The position numbers were made by a program, and so were the translations under genes. Under the pieces are notes generated by a model, which was not told where the DNA came from, made no database searches, and worked only from the letters and a program-made list of their open reading frames with translations. A stretch of DNA of 64,000 nucleotides from JAPPHA01 sp965220985. GTDB lineage: Bacteria; Pseudomonadota; Alphaproteobacteria; Rhodobacterales; Rhodobacteraceae. Each line of letters begins with the position of its first letter. Position 1 is the stretch's first letter. Below are positions 45,124-55,700 of the stretch, in pieces. The DNA lies in NCBI GenBank assembly GCA_965220985.1, contig OZ244854.1, positions 1,054,001 to 1,118,000 of the forward strand, in the 5' to 3' direction.

Positions 45124-46485
45124 GTGAACAAGATGAACGAAGTCCGCGTTTTCACCCCATGCGGCGGCCTCGGCTACGGGTGCCCCCAGGTTTCCATCGA
45201 CGAGGGAATGCGTCGCGAGCCCCATGTCATTGCTGTCGATGCCGGATCCACCGATCCCGGACCGCACTATCTCGGCAGCGGCGAAGGCACGTTGAGCCGC
45301 GACGCGCAGAAGAACGACCTCGCTCAGCTGATGAAGGCGCGCGCGGATCTGGACATCCCGCTCGTGGTGGGCACGGCCTACACGGCAGGCGCCGGACCAC
45401 ATGTCGAAAAGACCGTCGACATTGTCCGCGATATCGCGCGCGAGAACGGTTACAGCCTGACGATGGCCGTCATTCCTGCCGACATCGACAAGTCGCTGCT
45501 CAAGAAGAGTCTGCAGGATGGCCGTATTCGAGATTTTGAGCATCCGCTGAGCCTGACGGTCGAGGCGATCGACCGCAGCTGCAACATCGTTGCCCAGATG
45601 GGCGTCGAACCCTTGATCCGAGCCCTCGAATCCGAAGCCGACATCATCGTTGCCGGCCGCAGCTACGACCCTGCGATCATCGCTGCGCTCCCGATCATGA
45701 ACGGATTCGACAAGGGTTTGGCGTTCCACATGGGCAAGATCCTCGAATGTGGGGCCTATGCCGCCGAACCGCAATCGGGGGCCGACGCGATGTTCGGGAC
45801 CATCCGCGCGGATCACTTCGAGGTGGAGCCGACAAATCCCGCTCTTCGCTGCACCGTCGAGTCCGTCGCAGCCCATACGCTCTACGAAAAGGAGAGTCCG
45901 GTGGAACTCTTCCTTCCTGGCGGCATGATCGATCTCAAGGAGACGACATTCGAGGCCGTCAGCGACCGAAGGGTTCGCGTGGCCAAGACGAGGTTTCACC
46001 AGGCAGATCAGTACACGCTCAAGCTCGAAGGTGCCGCGGCCGTCGGCCACCGATCACTGTTCATTGCAGGCGCCCGCGATCCGATATTCATCGACGGAAT
46101 CGAGGACATTCTCGCCGACGTGGAGGCCAATGTCAGAGCCGGCGTGACGAACGATCCCGCGAGCTATCGGCTCAGTTTCCGGGTTTTCGGAAAGGACGGC
46201 GTCCTGATGGGCCCGGCTGTCAATGGCGCGGTCCCGGTGGAACTTGGCATCGTGGGCGAGGTCGTCGCGGACACCCAGCAGATCGCCCATGCAGTGTGCA
46301 GTTTCGCCCACGGAGCGCTGTTGCATCACCCCTATCCCGGGCGGAAGACCGTGGCGGGCAATCTTGCCTTTCCGTTCTCGCCCTCGGACTTCGATCTCGG
46401 AGAGGTCTACGAGTTCAGCATCTACCACCTTCTGGAAGTTGACGATCCCGTTCAGCTCTTTCCCGTCTCCATCGAAGAGATCTGA
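45124..46485 (+). CDS. Acyclic terpene utilisation AtuA-like protein (DUF1446 family)
   Basis: 453 residues of the AtuA family, with the family start AVDAGSTDPGPHYLGSGEG and the block ADIIVAGRSYDPAIIAALP. AtuA is needed for citronellol/geraniol catabolism in pseudomonads but the biochemical role of the family is not clear. GTG 45124 is 5 bases after AGG; ATG 45133 is an alternative. Followed 9 bases on by a DUF4387 protein, its common partner. Confidence 0.85.
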   Translation: MNKMNEVRVFTPCGGLGYGCPQVSIDEGMRREPHVIAVDAGSTDPGPHYLGSGEGTLSRDAQKNDLAQLMKARADLDIPLVVGTAYTAGAGPHVEKTVDIVRDIARENGYSLTMAVIPADIDKSLLKKSLQDGRIRDFEHPLSLTVEAIDRSCNIVAQMGVEPLIRALESEADIIVAGRSYDPAIIAALPIMNGFDKGLAFHMGKILECGAYAAEPQSGADAMFGTIRADHFEVEPTNPALRCTVESVAAHTLYEKESPVELFLPGGMIDLKETTFEAVSDRRVRVAKTRFHQADQYTLKLEGAAAVGHRSLFIAGARDPIFIDGIEDILADVEANVRAGVTNDPASYRLSFRVFGKDGVLMGPAVNGAVPVELGIVGEVVADTQQIAHAVCSFAHGALLHHPYPGRKTVAGNLAFPFSPSDFDLGEVYEFSIYHLLEVDDPVQLFPVSIEEI

Positions 46486-46494
46486 GGGATCCCG

Positions 46495-46851
46495 ATGGGT
46501 GAGCGCAAGCTGGGCGAAATCGCGAAATACCTTCGAAGCAAGAATGCCGGTCCGTTCAAGCTGACGCTCGACGTCTTTTTCCACTCGAAGGCGGACTACG
46601 AGCGGGTCAAATCATCCGGGATCATCACCAACGAGCGCATCGCCGATCTCTACGGATTGCCGGACACGCAAAGGATCTCGGTCTACGAGTTTGACAGGGT
46701 CGCGGCGATCAAGGTCACCTTTCCGCGCTCGATTCCGTCGGGCAGTTTCGGCGACAAGGACATTTACGGCGCCCAGCAGCATTTGCCGCTCCATGACACG
46801 CTCATTCCATGGCACGACGAAAGCGGGACCGGCTCGGAGAACGAAGACTGA
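46495..46851 (+). CDS. DUF4387-type small protein, AtuA partner
   Basis: 118 residues, with the family features LRSKNAGPFKLTLDVFF, FPRSIPSGSFGDKDIYGAQQH. DUF4387 proteins are encoded beside or fused to AtuA-like proteins; the function is not established. GGGA precedes ATG 46495. A 294-bp gap with no clear gene follows. Confidence 0.85.
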   Translation: MGERKLGEIAKYLRSKNAGPFKLTLDVFFHSKADYERVKSSGIITNERIADLYGLPDTQRISVYEFDRVAAIKVTFPRSIPSGSFGDKDIYGAQQHLPLHDTLIPWHDESGTGSENED

Positions 46852-47145
46852 TTTCAGTTCAGGATCCTGACTGACTGAGCCCGACGATTCCGGACGAGCG
46901 ACTCCGCCCGGACTTCGAACTCGAACCGCGATGGAAAACTGCGCCGAGTTTGCGCGATTGACATGCTTCGACGGAATTCGCTGCGTTCGTCGGTTCGTCA
47001 TTCGACAACTTCGATCTGCAGGCTCGTTGCCCATTTTGGCGTGCGCAACTGCCCACAGGGGCGACGTTTTCGTCTCTGGACTTGGAACGACAAGTTCAAT
47101 TAGGATCGATGGAATTGCCTTACGTGGATCAAAGGAGAGACAATC

Positions 47146-48159
47146 ATGATGAAACTTTCACGACGCTCGACGCTCGTGTCGATCGCTGTCGCTGCAGGCA
47201 TCGCAACCGTCATGTCGGCCTCGGCCCACGCCGACGGCCACAAGATGACCTTTACGCTGGCCACGGCCGGCTCCGAAACCGACCAGCGCTCCGTCGCCAT
47301 GGCCGAAGTCTTCGCACCGATGGTTTCGGAATTTGCCGATTATCAGCCGGGCTACAACGGAACGCTTTTTGCACAAGGTACCGAGCTTGAGGCAATCAGC
47401 CGCGGCAACCTGACAATGTCGATCGCCTCGGCACAGGAAATGGCGCAATTCTTTCCGGAATTCTCTATCTTTGCGACAGGTTACGTTCACCAGGACGCAG
47501 CCCACCAGGTTCGCGTCTTCAACGACCCCTTGATGGATCCCTTCAAGCAAAAGGCCGAGGACGAACTCGGCGTGAAGCTTTTGTCGATCATGTACCTGGG
47601 TCGCAGACACGTCAATCTGCGTCAGCCTCGCTCCGAACTCGACGTGCAGACACCGGCTGACCTGGCGGGCGTCAATCTCCGGATGCCGGGGACGGATGCA
47701 TGGCAGTTCCTCGGTGCCGCCCTTGGTGCGTCGCCTACCCCGATGGCCTTCACCGAGGTCTACACCGCACTGTCGACCGGTGCCGTCGACGGACAGGACA
47801 ATCCGTTGCCAACGGTGGTCGATGCCAAGTTCTACGAGGTCACCAGCCAGATCGCTCTGACGTCGCATCTGGTCGATCTGAACTACATCGCGTTCTCCAA
47901 GGCCGTCTGGGACGAATTGACTCCGGATCAGCAGCTGACCGTCCAGCGCGCTGCCGATGCAGCTGCCGCCTACGGCCGCTTGAAGCAGCTCGACAAGGAA
48001 AACAGCCTTGCCGACTTCATCCGTAGCCAGGGTGTGGAAATCTACACGCCTGATCTGGACGCGTTCCGCACCCATGTTCAGGCCCAGTATGTTGGCAGCG
48101 AGTTCACCGCCAGTTGGCCGGAAGGCGTTCTGGAGAGGATCAACGAACTCGGCAACTGA
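47146..48159 (+). CDS. dctP: TRAP transporter substrate-binding protein (DctP family)
   Basis: 337 residues with a signal peptide (basic start, then AVAAGIATVMSASAHA) and DctP landmarks NLRMPGTDAWQFLGAALGASPTPM and VDGQDNPLPTV. AGGAGA precedes the ATG. Distinct in sequence from the dctP at 42250, so the two TRAP systems should differ in ligand or affinity. Confidence 0.93.
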   Translation: MMKLSRRSTLVSIAVAAGIATVMSASAHADGHKMTFTLATAGSETDQRSVAMAEVFAPMVSEFADYQPGYNGTLFAQGTELEAISRGNLTMSIASAQEMAQFFPEFSIFATGYVHQDAAHQVRVFNDPLMDPFKQKAEDELGVKLLSIMYLGRRHVNLRQPRSELDVQTPADLAGVNLRMPGTDAWQFLGAALGASPTPMAFTEVYTALSTGAVDGQDNPLPTVVDAKFYEVTSQIALTSHLVDLNYIAFSKAVWDELTPDQQLTVQRAADAAAAYGRLKQLDKENSLADFIRSQGVEIYTPDLDAFRTHVQAQYVGSEFTASWPEGVLERINELGN

Positions 48160-48190
48160 GCCTCGATGACAGCCCGTGGGGGGATCATTC

Positions 48191-48688
48191 ATGAAAGCCA
48201 TCGGAAAATGGTTCACCCACGGAGCGGAATTCATCGCCGCCACATTGCTGGCGGCGATGTTCTTTACATTCCTGCTCCAGGTCTTCTCTCGATACGTCCT
48301 GTTGACGCCGTTCGGCTGGACCCTGGAACTTTGCCTCATTCTCTGGGTATGGATCGTGTTTTTCGGCTGTTCGTTCCTCGTCCGCGAAAAGGATCACGTC
48401 ACATTTGACGTGCTGTACCAGGCAGTCCCGCCTCGGCCGCGCCAGGTTCTCGCGCTGATCGCCTGCGCATCCATCGTCATCGGGACCTGCGTGGCGCTGC
48501 TGCCCACGTGGGATTACATCGACTGGATGAAAATCCGGAAGACCACCACGGTGGAGAATCCGCTGACAGGCGCCAAGATTCCCATGCGCACCATATTTTC
48601 CATCTACGCTGTGTTCATGCTGGCCCTGATCGCGCGCTATGGCTGGCGGTTTGTCGCGATCCTCAGGAGCGGGCCTGAGGAGCGATGA
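48191..48688 (+). CDS. dctQ: TRAP transporter small membrane subunit (DctQ family)
   Basis: 165 residues, four hydrophobic helices, VFSRYVLLTPFGWTLE and the charged VREKDHVTFDVL loop. GGGGGGA precedes ATG 48191. Confidence 0.92.
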   Translation: MKAIGKWFTHGAEFIAATLLAAMFFTFLLQVFSRYVLLTPFGWTLELCLILWVWIVFFGCSFLVREKDHVTFDVLYQAVPPRPRQVLALIACASIVIGTCVALLPTWDYIDWMKIRKTTTVENPLTGAKIPMRTIFSIYAVFMLALIARYGWRFVAILRSGPEER

Positions 48689-48748
48689 AGCGATCGGCGG
48701 AGTTGTCGGCATGAGTAAGGCTGTTCTCGCCAAGAGGAGCGATCCCGC

Positions 48749-50044
48749 ATGAGCCTCGAGCTTGCGCTGTGTCTCATGGTGCTGTTCGGACTGGCCGGTA
48801 TCGGAACGCCGGTCGGATACTCGATCATCCTGGCATCGATCGTCTATCTCGGCGTCGGAGGGCTCGACCTTGCTCTCGCGGGTGAGAAAATCCTTCAGGG
48901 ACTCTACAAGAGCTTCGTTCTCCTCGCCGTTCCGCTGTTCATCGTTGCGGCCAACATCATGAATGCCGGCACGATTTCGGACAAGCTGCTGGGGTTCTGC
49001 ATCGCGATGGTCGGCAGATTCCGCGGCGGTCTGGGTTACGTCAACGTGGTCGCGTCGCTGATCTTTTCGGGGATGTCGGGCTCCGCCGTTGCCGATGCCG
49101 CGGGGATTGGCAAGATCATCATCGGTATGATGACCAAGGATGGTCGGTACAGCAGGGGTTATGCCGCCGCGATCACCGCTGCCAGCGCCACCATCGGGCC
49201 TATCATCCCGCCGTCAATCCCGATGGTTCTGTATGCGCTGGTCTCCAACGCGTCGATCGGCGCCCTGTTTCTTGGCGGGATCCTGCCCGGGCTCGTCATG
49301 GGCGGGGTCCTGATGGCCACGAACTTTCATCTCTCGCGCAAGCGCGGCTTTGCGACCGAAAGGCCGGTACCGCTACGCGATTTGCCCAAGGTCACTGTGA
49401 CAGCTTTTCCAGCGCTGCTCATGCCGGTGATCCTGCTCTACGGCATCTACGGCGGCGTGACGACACCGACGGAAGCCGCCGCGATTGCCGCGCTCTACGC
49501 GCTGCTTCTGGCGGCACTGTTTTACCGAGCGCTTTCGGTCGGGTCCCTCTATCGAATCTTTGTCGAGAGCGCTCGTTCCTCTGCCGCCGTCGGGGTCGTC
49601 ATCGGCGGGGCGCTGATCCTCAATTTCGTCGTGGTCTCGGAGAACATTCCCGGCATCATGTCCGAGATGCTGGTGGGGATCGACGTTCACCCCATCGTCT
49701 TCCTGCTGGCCGTCAATCTTCTGATTCTCGTTCTTGGATGCGTGCTGGACGCGACCACGATCATCCTGGTCATCGTTCCCTTGTTCATCCCGACCTGCAA
49801 GGCGCTCGGCATCGACCTCGTGCACTTCGGCGTGCTGGTCGTCGTCAATTCGATGATCGGGTTGATCACGCCTCCCTACGGGATTCTCCTGTTTGTCATC
49901 AACGCGGCAACGGGCATTCCGCTCAAGGAGATCATTGGCGAGATCTGGACGTTCCTGGCAGTGCTCATCGTCGCCCTTCTCTTGCTCATCCTGGTTCCGG
50001 ACATTGTCCTGTGGCTGCCGAGGCTCTTCGGTTACCAGGGTTAG
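48749..50044 (+). CDS. dctM: TRAP transporter large permease (DctM family)
   Basis: 431 residues, about 12 membrane segments, GMSGSAVADAAGIGKIIIG, ATIGPIIPPSIPMV and GLITPPYGILLFVINAATG. The last 193 bp of this gene occur again, about 8.1 kb downstream, as a detached copy at 57964-58156. Confidence 0.95.
   Translation: MSLELALCLMVLFGLAGIGTPVGYSIILASIVYLGVGGLDLALAGEKILQGLYKSFVLLAVPLFIVAANIMNAGTISDKLLGFCIAMVGRFRGGLGYVNVVASLIFSGMSGSAVADAAGIGKIIIGMMTKDGRYSRGYAAAITAASATIGPIIPPSIPMVLYALVSNASIGALFLGGILPGLVMGGVLMATNFHLSRKRGFATERPVPLRDLPKVTVTAFPALLMPVILLYGIYGGVTTPTEAAAIAALYALLLAALFYRALSVGSLYRIFVESARSSAAVGVVIGGALILNFVVVSENIPGIMSEMLVGIDVHPIVFLLAVNLLILVLGCVLDATTIILVIVPLFIPTCKALGIDLVHFGVLVVVNSMIGLITPPYGILLFVINAATGIPLKEIIGEIWTFLAVLIVALLLLILVPDIVLWLPRLFGYQG
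49852..50044 (+). repeat. Direct repeat copy 1: 3' end of intact dctM
   Basis: These 193 bases match 57964-58156 with about 9 differences by eye, one of which changes an amino acid (Ile to Val) and the rest silent. This copy is in the complete gene. Confidence 0.9.
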
Positions 50045-50158
50045 AGCCTTTTGGCAGCCTGTCCGCTTGAGTCACAATACGTCCTGACCTGTTGTGGATC
50101 TGTCTCGCGGACTGTTTGAACACGGCCGAATTCGACAGACACGGATTATTTCTCTCGA

Positions 50159-51580
50159 TCAATACGGTTCAAAAGTCATCTTGTAGGCCAGAAACCCAGA
50201 GGCAAGCTGCTCGGTCCGCAATCGGTTTTCGACAAGCGCAAAGAAGAACTCTGCAACGCCGTCTGCCAAAAAGTCTTCGTAATGTACGCCCTCATGGCAC
50301 ATTGCGACCGGCCATTTGTCAGGATTTCCCGGCCCGCAGATGAACGACAAATAGACCCCGTAGTCGATTGTATGGGCAAACCCAAGAGCGGCACCTTCAC
50401 GAGGGGGAGAGGGGCGCGGGTACCAAGTCGGAAAATCATCTCGCATTATGGAATAAAAATTATCCGCATCCTTCGCCAAAACGCCGATCTCGTGGAAATC
50501 CTTGTCATGAGATGGCGAATGCAAAATCAGATATTCACTGATGCTGCCCGCGCCCAACCTATCAATCAGTGCCTTGAGCCCTGCCGGAAAGATGCATCCG
50601 GCCTCTGCTTCGGCCTTGGCCCATGTCTCCGGACCATATGGTGATGGTCGCGCAGTTGCCCCAAGTGCCGCGACGATGTGATCTTGCCATTCCGTCACGA
50701 TTTCGCGCTCATGTCGAGGGCCGTCTTGCGTGCAACTCTCCTGCCCCTTGGCAATTTCGAGCGCACGCTCGACATGATCTTGTGTTATGTGATCGACGAA
50801 ACCGAGCCGGTCTCCCGCATCGAATTTTTTCAAGTAATATGTCAATCGATCCGCATCACCGATCAGAGCCAATGCGGCGAGGTGCCTGATCGGGCGAGCA
50901 CCTGGCGCACTCGTTGGCAGTGCCGCATGCTCGCGAAGAGTTTCGTCAAAATCCTGTTCCTGTGCCCACCCGATGACCATGTCAGACGCTTGTCGAACAT
51001 GCCCTGCGTGAATCTCGCGGGGTTGGATGTTGGTGAATCTTTTCTCGATTACAAATGGATCAATCTGGCTATCGGTGTCGCTGATCTTGAAGCAGGTATC
51101 GGAAAAAACCGTTGTTCGAACAGAAGAAATCAATGACAGGCTGTTTGAGTCCGTGTAACGCCTGACGCTGTAATCCATGCTGACGCATCGGTCTGACAGC
51201 CGATACATGCCATGCCAGCGTCCCGCTTTGTCTATCGACAGCTTCCACCCCAACTTCTCGAAATGTTCGGACACCTGGTCGATATTCATTCCGCGTTGCC
51301 GGCGTCGATACACACCATCGTCAAGACCATCTGGATAACCCTGATCGCCGAGCGGAATGTCAGGAACGAGTCCAAACTCTTTGGCGACACGACCTCTCAC
51401 AATGATGTCTCCACCACCCTTGAACTTTGGAAACAGTCTTCTCTTTCGTTCGCTGAGCAACATTTGCCTTGCCTTGAACTCAACACTCACCATCTCGGCA
51501 ACTTGCACCTGGAAAACATATAGCGCGACACCTTCCTGTGAACAGTTCGGTTTCAAGTCTTGATCGCGGAGTTCGTCCAC
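50159..51580 (-). CDS. Paralogous family protein, subtype 1, with C-terminal SUKH (SMI1/KNR4)-like domain
   Basis: 473 residues in the longest frame. Residues about 98-275 hold the shared domain: IDQVSEHFEKLGWKLS, RLSDR, HVRQASDMVIGWAQEQ, HLAALAL and DAGDRLGFV. Before it lies the subtype-1 stretch VAKEFGLVPDIPLGDQGY (also in the protein at 58291). Residues about 300-473 look like a SUKH domain (TWAKAEAEAGCIFPAGLKAL, IDRLGAG, then VAEFFFALVENRL), a fold common among immunity proteins of polymorphic toxins. Cytoplasmic by appearance. The start is unsure: GTG 51580 has a weak ribosome site, and ATG 51493 or 51289 are possible. It follows the protein at 51599 by 18 bp. I do not recognise the N-terminal domain. 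Confidence 0.75.
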   Translation of the reverse strand: MDELRDQDLKPNCSQEGVALYVFQVQVAEMVSVEFKARQMLLSERKRRLFPKFKGGGDIIVRGRVAKEFGLVPDIPLGDQGYPDGLDDGVYRRRQRGMNIDQVSEHFEKLGWKLSIDKAGRWHGMYRLSDRCVSMDYSVRRYTDSNSLSLISSVRTTVFSDTCFKISDTDSQIDPFVIEKRFTNIQPREIHAGHVRQASDMVIGWAQEQDFDETLREHAALPTSAPGARPIRHLAALALIGDADRLTYYLKKFDAGDRLGFVDHITQDHVERALEIAKGQESCTQDGPRHEREIVTEWQDHIVAALGATARPSPYGPETWAKAEAEAGCIFPAGLKALIDRLGAGSISEYLILHSPSHDKDFHEIGVLAKDADNFYSIMRDDFPTWYPRPSPPREGAALGFAHTIDYGVYLSFICGPGNPDKWPVAMCHEGVHYEDFLADGVAEFFFALVENRLRTEQLASGFLAYKMTFEPY

Positions 51581-51598
51581 CTGCTTCGGGGTGTCTTG

Positions 51599-52393
51599 TC
51601 ACTTGACTCCTTTCCTTGAATGTCGAGGAACAGCCGTCATTGTCTCGCGACCACGTTGAGAACCGATGTCCGTACCGCTTGCTCGGCCTTCGGCCAATTG
51701 GAGCGCCCGTTCGACATGACCCCTTGTAATGTAGTTGACAAAGCCGAGCCGGTCTCCCGCATCAAGGCACTCCAGATAGAATTTCAGTCGGCCCACGTTT
51801 CCGCTCAAAGCCAAAGCGGCGAGGTGCCAGATCGGGCCGGCACCTCGCACATTGGCCGGCAATGCCGCATGTTCATCAAGAGCCTTGTCCAAATTCTGGT
51901 GCCGCGCCCATTTGATGACCATGTCGGACGCTTGTCGAACGTGCTGTTCAAGTATTTCCGGTGCGCAAATGTCAGGGAAATTCAAATGCCTGACGAACGG
52001 AGCACTTTCTCCGTAGCCAGGGTCAATTGTGGCGCAACCAAAGGAAAACTCATGTGTTCGAATAGAGGGGGTCATCCACAGCTGTTTTTTGTCCTTGAGA
52101 TCTTGGACACCGTAAATCATGCTGACGCTTCGATCCGAAAGCCGAAAAGTCGCGATCCTGTATCCCTCGTCTCTCGACAGCTGCCAACCAAGTGATTTCA
52201 GCTCTTCGTCCACTTGGCCGATTTTCATGCCCTCTCTCGGAGAAACGCTCACCGCTCGGTCGCGACCAGCACTGGCTGTCACTGTATCGGCCTGTCGCAG
52301 AAACAGCCTCCCCAGTTGCCGATGGACAGACCCTACAACGAACCCAATTCCAAAAATGAGATCTTTCACCAAACTCCCCGCTCGTCCCGTCAT
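51599..52393 (-). CDS. Paralogous family protein, subtype 2, SUKH domain absent
   Basis: 264 residues from ATG 52393 (the frame is open to 52486). A hydrophobic N-terminal helix (LIFGIGFVVGSV) and a variable linker precede the shared domain starting MKIGQVDEELKSLGWQLS, with RLSDRSVSMIYG, HVRQASDMVIKWARHQ, HLAALAL and DAGDRLGFV. It is most like the protein at 59286. That relative continues into a SUKH domain, whereas this one stops after the equivalent of its domain junction (RGRETMTA, then an unrelated short tail), so it looks shortened. It is upstream of the protein at 50159 in the same transcript. Function unknown. Confidence 0.7.
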   Translation of the reverse strand: MTGRAGSLVKDLIFGIGFVVGSVHRQLGRLFLRQADTVTASAGRDRAVSVSPREGMKIGQVDEELKSLGWQLSRDEGYRIATFRLSDRSVSMIYGVQDLKDKKQLWMTPSIRTHEFSFGCATIDPGYGESAPFVRHLNFPDICAPEILEQHVRQASDMVIKWARHQNLDKALDEHAALPANVRGAGPIWHLAALALSGNVGRLKFYLECLDAGDRLGFVNYITRGHVERALQLAEGRASGTDIGSQRGRETMTAVPRHSRKGVK

Positions 52394-52719
52394 TTTGTGC
52401 TGGTCGTTTCCAAGGTCGTGACCGAGGCAATCACGCATCTTCATACATTCCCACTTCTTCCATCTTCGCCGAAACCTGGGCCGCACTCAAGAAGGCGTGG
52501 CACTGTTTCCCCATTTTCACTGTCGCGTTCACCCTTTCGTTTTGGTTGAGGGTTGTTGCGTAAATCGCCTTGTAGCTGCTGTGTTCCTTCGGCAAACTGA
52601 TGCCATCTGCTTGGCTTGAATGACCAGGCGGGTTCCGAAACAACACAGGCCCACTGTCAATATGTCATTCGGACCGCGGCAATCTGGCCGAACAAGGCCA
52701 TGAGAATCCATCCGGCAAT
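52394..52719. other. Divergent gap between family protein and helicase
   Basis: Should hold promoters for both directions. A minus-strand frame at 52431-52646 (71 codons, TTG start) has coding-like sequence (EHSSYKAIYATTLNQNERV) but no ribosome site and no recognisable product; it could be a small gene or a remnant. Confidence 0.45.
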
Positions 52720-55700
52720 TTGGCCCGTCAAGCGAGTTTGCCGGAAGTGACCACCGTGTCCGCGTCTCGTTGCCTGTCTTTCGATCTTGAAGTCGGAAAG
52801 AACTCCCGGATTGCTGCCATCGGTGCGGTCCGCTCGGACACAGACCAGTGTCTTCATTTTACTGGTCGCGACATCGACACCGGACTGGCACAGCTCGATG
52901 ACATGGCCGAAGGTGCGTCATTCTTGCTCGGACACAATTTGATTGCGCACGACTTGCCGCACCTTGCTGCCGCCAACCCGAACCTTGAACTGTTGAAGCT
53001 ACCCATCATCGATACACTGCGGCTGAGCCCGCTGGCCTTCCCCCGCAACCCGTATCACGCCCTCATCAAGCACTATCATGACGGCGCACTTGTCAGCGGG
53101 CGAAGAAACGATCCGAAATGGGATGCGAAGATCGCGCTCGATCTTTTCAACGAAGAGTTCGCGGCGCTGGCAAAGGCGGAACCCGATCTTCTTGTCGCAT
53201 GGCACTGGCTGTGCACGCCGGACCACGGAGGAATTGACAGGGCCCTCGATGCAGTCTTCGATGAAATTCGCAAATCTCGCCGTCCATCTGAGGCTGAAGC
53301 CGCGGCAGCGATCAGCCAAAGACTCGACGGCGCATCCTGTACTGTCGAAGCGGGCCATCTCCTTGACAATTTCGATGAGCTTGGTTGGCCGCTTGCCTAT
53401 TTCCTGGCATGGCTTTCCGTGGCAGGCGGCAATTCTGTCATGCCGCCCTGGGTCCGTCACCAGTTCCCTGAGGCGGGCCGATTGGCGAGACGCCTGCGAG
53501 ATGCCGCATGCACTGACCCTGCGTGCAATTGGTGTCGAGAGCATCATGACGCAACCAAGGAACTGAAACGCTGGTTCGGGTACGATAGTTTCCGCCCCGA
53601 GCCGGTCGCCGACGATGGCAAGTCCATGCAACAGGCCATCGTTGAAGAAGTGATGGCAAGAAAACACGCGCTGGGAATTCTCCCAACCGGAACCGGCAAG
53701 TCGCTGTGCTACCAGATCCCGGCGCTGTCGCGCTACGACAAGACCGGAGCGCTTACAGTTGTGATTTCGCCCCTGGTCGCATTGATGGCAGATCAGGTCG
53801 CCGGACTCGAACGCAGTGGCATCGGTTGTTGCGTGACCGTCAACGGCCTCCTGTCAATGCCAGAACGCGCCGATGCCTTGGACAAGATCCGCTTGGGGGA
53901 TGCCGGTATCTTGCTGATTTCTCCCGAACAATTGCGTTCACGCACTTTGCAGCGGGCACTTGAGCAACGCGAGATCGGTGGATGGGTCATCGATGAAGCA
54001 CATTGCCTGTCGCGTTGGGGTCACGATTTTCGGCCCGACTACCGCTATGTGAGCCGCTTTATTCGGAAAAGGGCTGGAGAAGGACGCATACCACCGGTCC
54101 TTTGTCTGACAGCAACGGCAAAGCCCGATGTTGTCCGGGACATTACCGAGCATTTTCGCAGAGAGCTCAAGATCGAACTGACCGTCTTCAATGGGGGTGC
54201 CGAGCGCGACAATCTCGACTTCGAGGTGATTCCGACCGAGGCAGGCAAGAAGTTCTCGGACATCCTCATGGTTTTGTCGTCACACCTGCCACCCGAATCC
54301 GAAGGCGGTTCAATCGTCTATTGTGCAACCCGGCAGCAGAGCGAAGACATCGCCGAGTACTTGCAGTCGAAAGCGATTTCAGCGGATCGTTTTCACGCAG
54401 GCCTGTCGCCCGAAACCAAGAAAGACGTGCAGCAAAGGTTCATTGCAGGCGATCTGCGCGTTGTCGTTGCGACCAATGCGTTTGGCATGGGGATCGACAA
54501 ACCCGATGTCCGTCTGGTCATTCACGCCGACATCCCTGGGTCGCTCGAAAACTACCTGCAGGAAGCCGGACGAGCGGGGCGTGATCGTTACCCGGCACGC
54601 TGCGTGCTTCTCTATTCAAAGGACGACGTCGAACGGCAATTTGGCATGTCTGCACGCTCCCGACTGACACGTCGGGAAATCCACGGCATCCTCAGAGCTC
54701 TCCGCAATCTTGATCGGAAGAAGAGAGTCGGCGGCAAGACGGTGGGTCGATTCCGCGGCGAAGTGGTGGCGACCGCCGGTGAAATCCTCGACGAAGACGA
54801 TGAGAAAGCCTTCGAGCGCGATGCAACGACTGACGACACTCGGGTGCGCACGGCCATCGCCTGGCTTGAGGAATCGGAACTCGTCACGCGCGAAGAGAAC
54901 ATGGTCCAAGTCTTTCCGTCTTCGTTGCGCGTAAACTCAATCGAAGAAGTCAGGCAACGGCTAGCAAGAGCAGACATCTTGGCGACGTACCGCGCTCAAC
55001 TGGAGAAGATCGCTGCCGCGATGATCAATGCGGATGCAGATGAAGGTCTCAGCACGGATGAGTTGATGGGTGTCTCCGGTCTCGACCCTGAACGCGTGCG
55101 TGGCGCCCTTTATGATCTCGAGCGATTCGGAATCGCCAACAACGACACGGCACTGACGGCATTTGTCCACAACGGTGTGAAACGATCGTCGCGCAAACGG
55201 CTCTCCGAGGCAAGCGAAGTGGAAACTTCTCTCATCTCTCACATGAGAGAAGAAGCTCCAGACCTCGGCAAAGGTGACAGTTCGACGCTGCATCTTCGTA
55301 TCGCCTCACAGATCTTGCGGAACAAAGGGCTCGTCGACCCGCTGCCAGAGAGGCTTTTCCGCATGATCAGGGGGATCGCCTACGACGGACGCGGAGAAGG
55401 CGACACTGCGACTGGCAGTCTCTCTGCTCGCAAAAGAGATTCGGAGACCGTGCAGATCACGTTGAATCGTTCATGGAACGCGCTGGAAGAGACCGCGAGA
55501 CGCCGTCGCGAGGGTGCAAGCCGCCTGCTTGATCATCTGCTCGGACGCCTGCCCTCAGGAACTACCGGCGTCGATCTTCTTGCCGAGACGACGCTCGGGA
55601 ACCTCCTGAATGCGATCGAGTCAGATCTCGTTCTCAAGGCTCAGGTCCGAGAACCGAGAAAGTTGTTGGACCGAGCCCTTCTTTGGCTCCATGAACAGGA

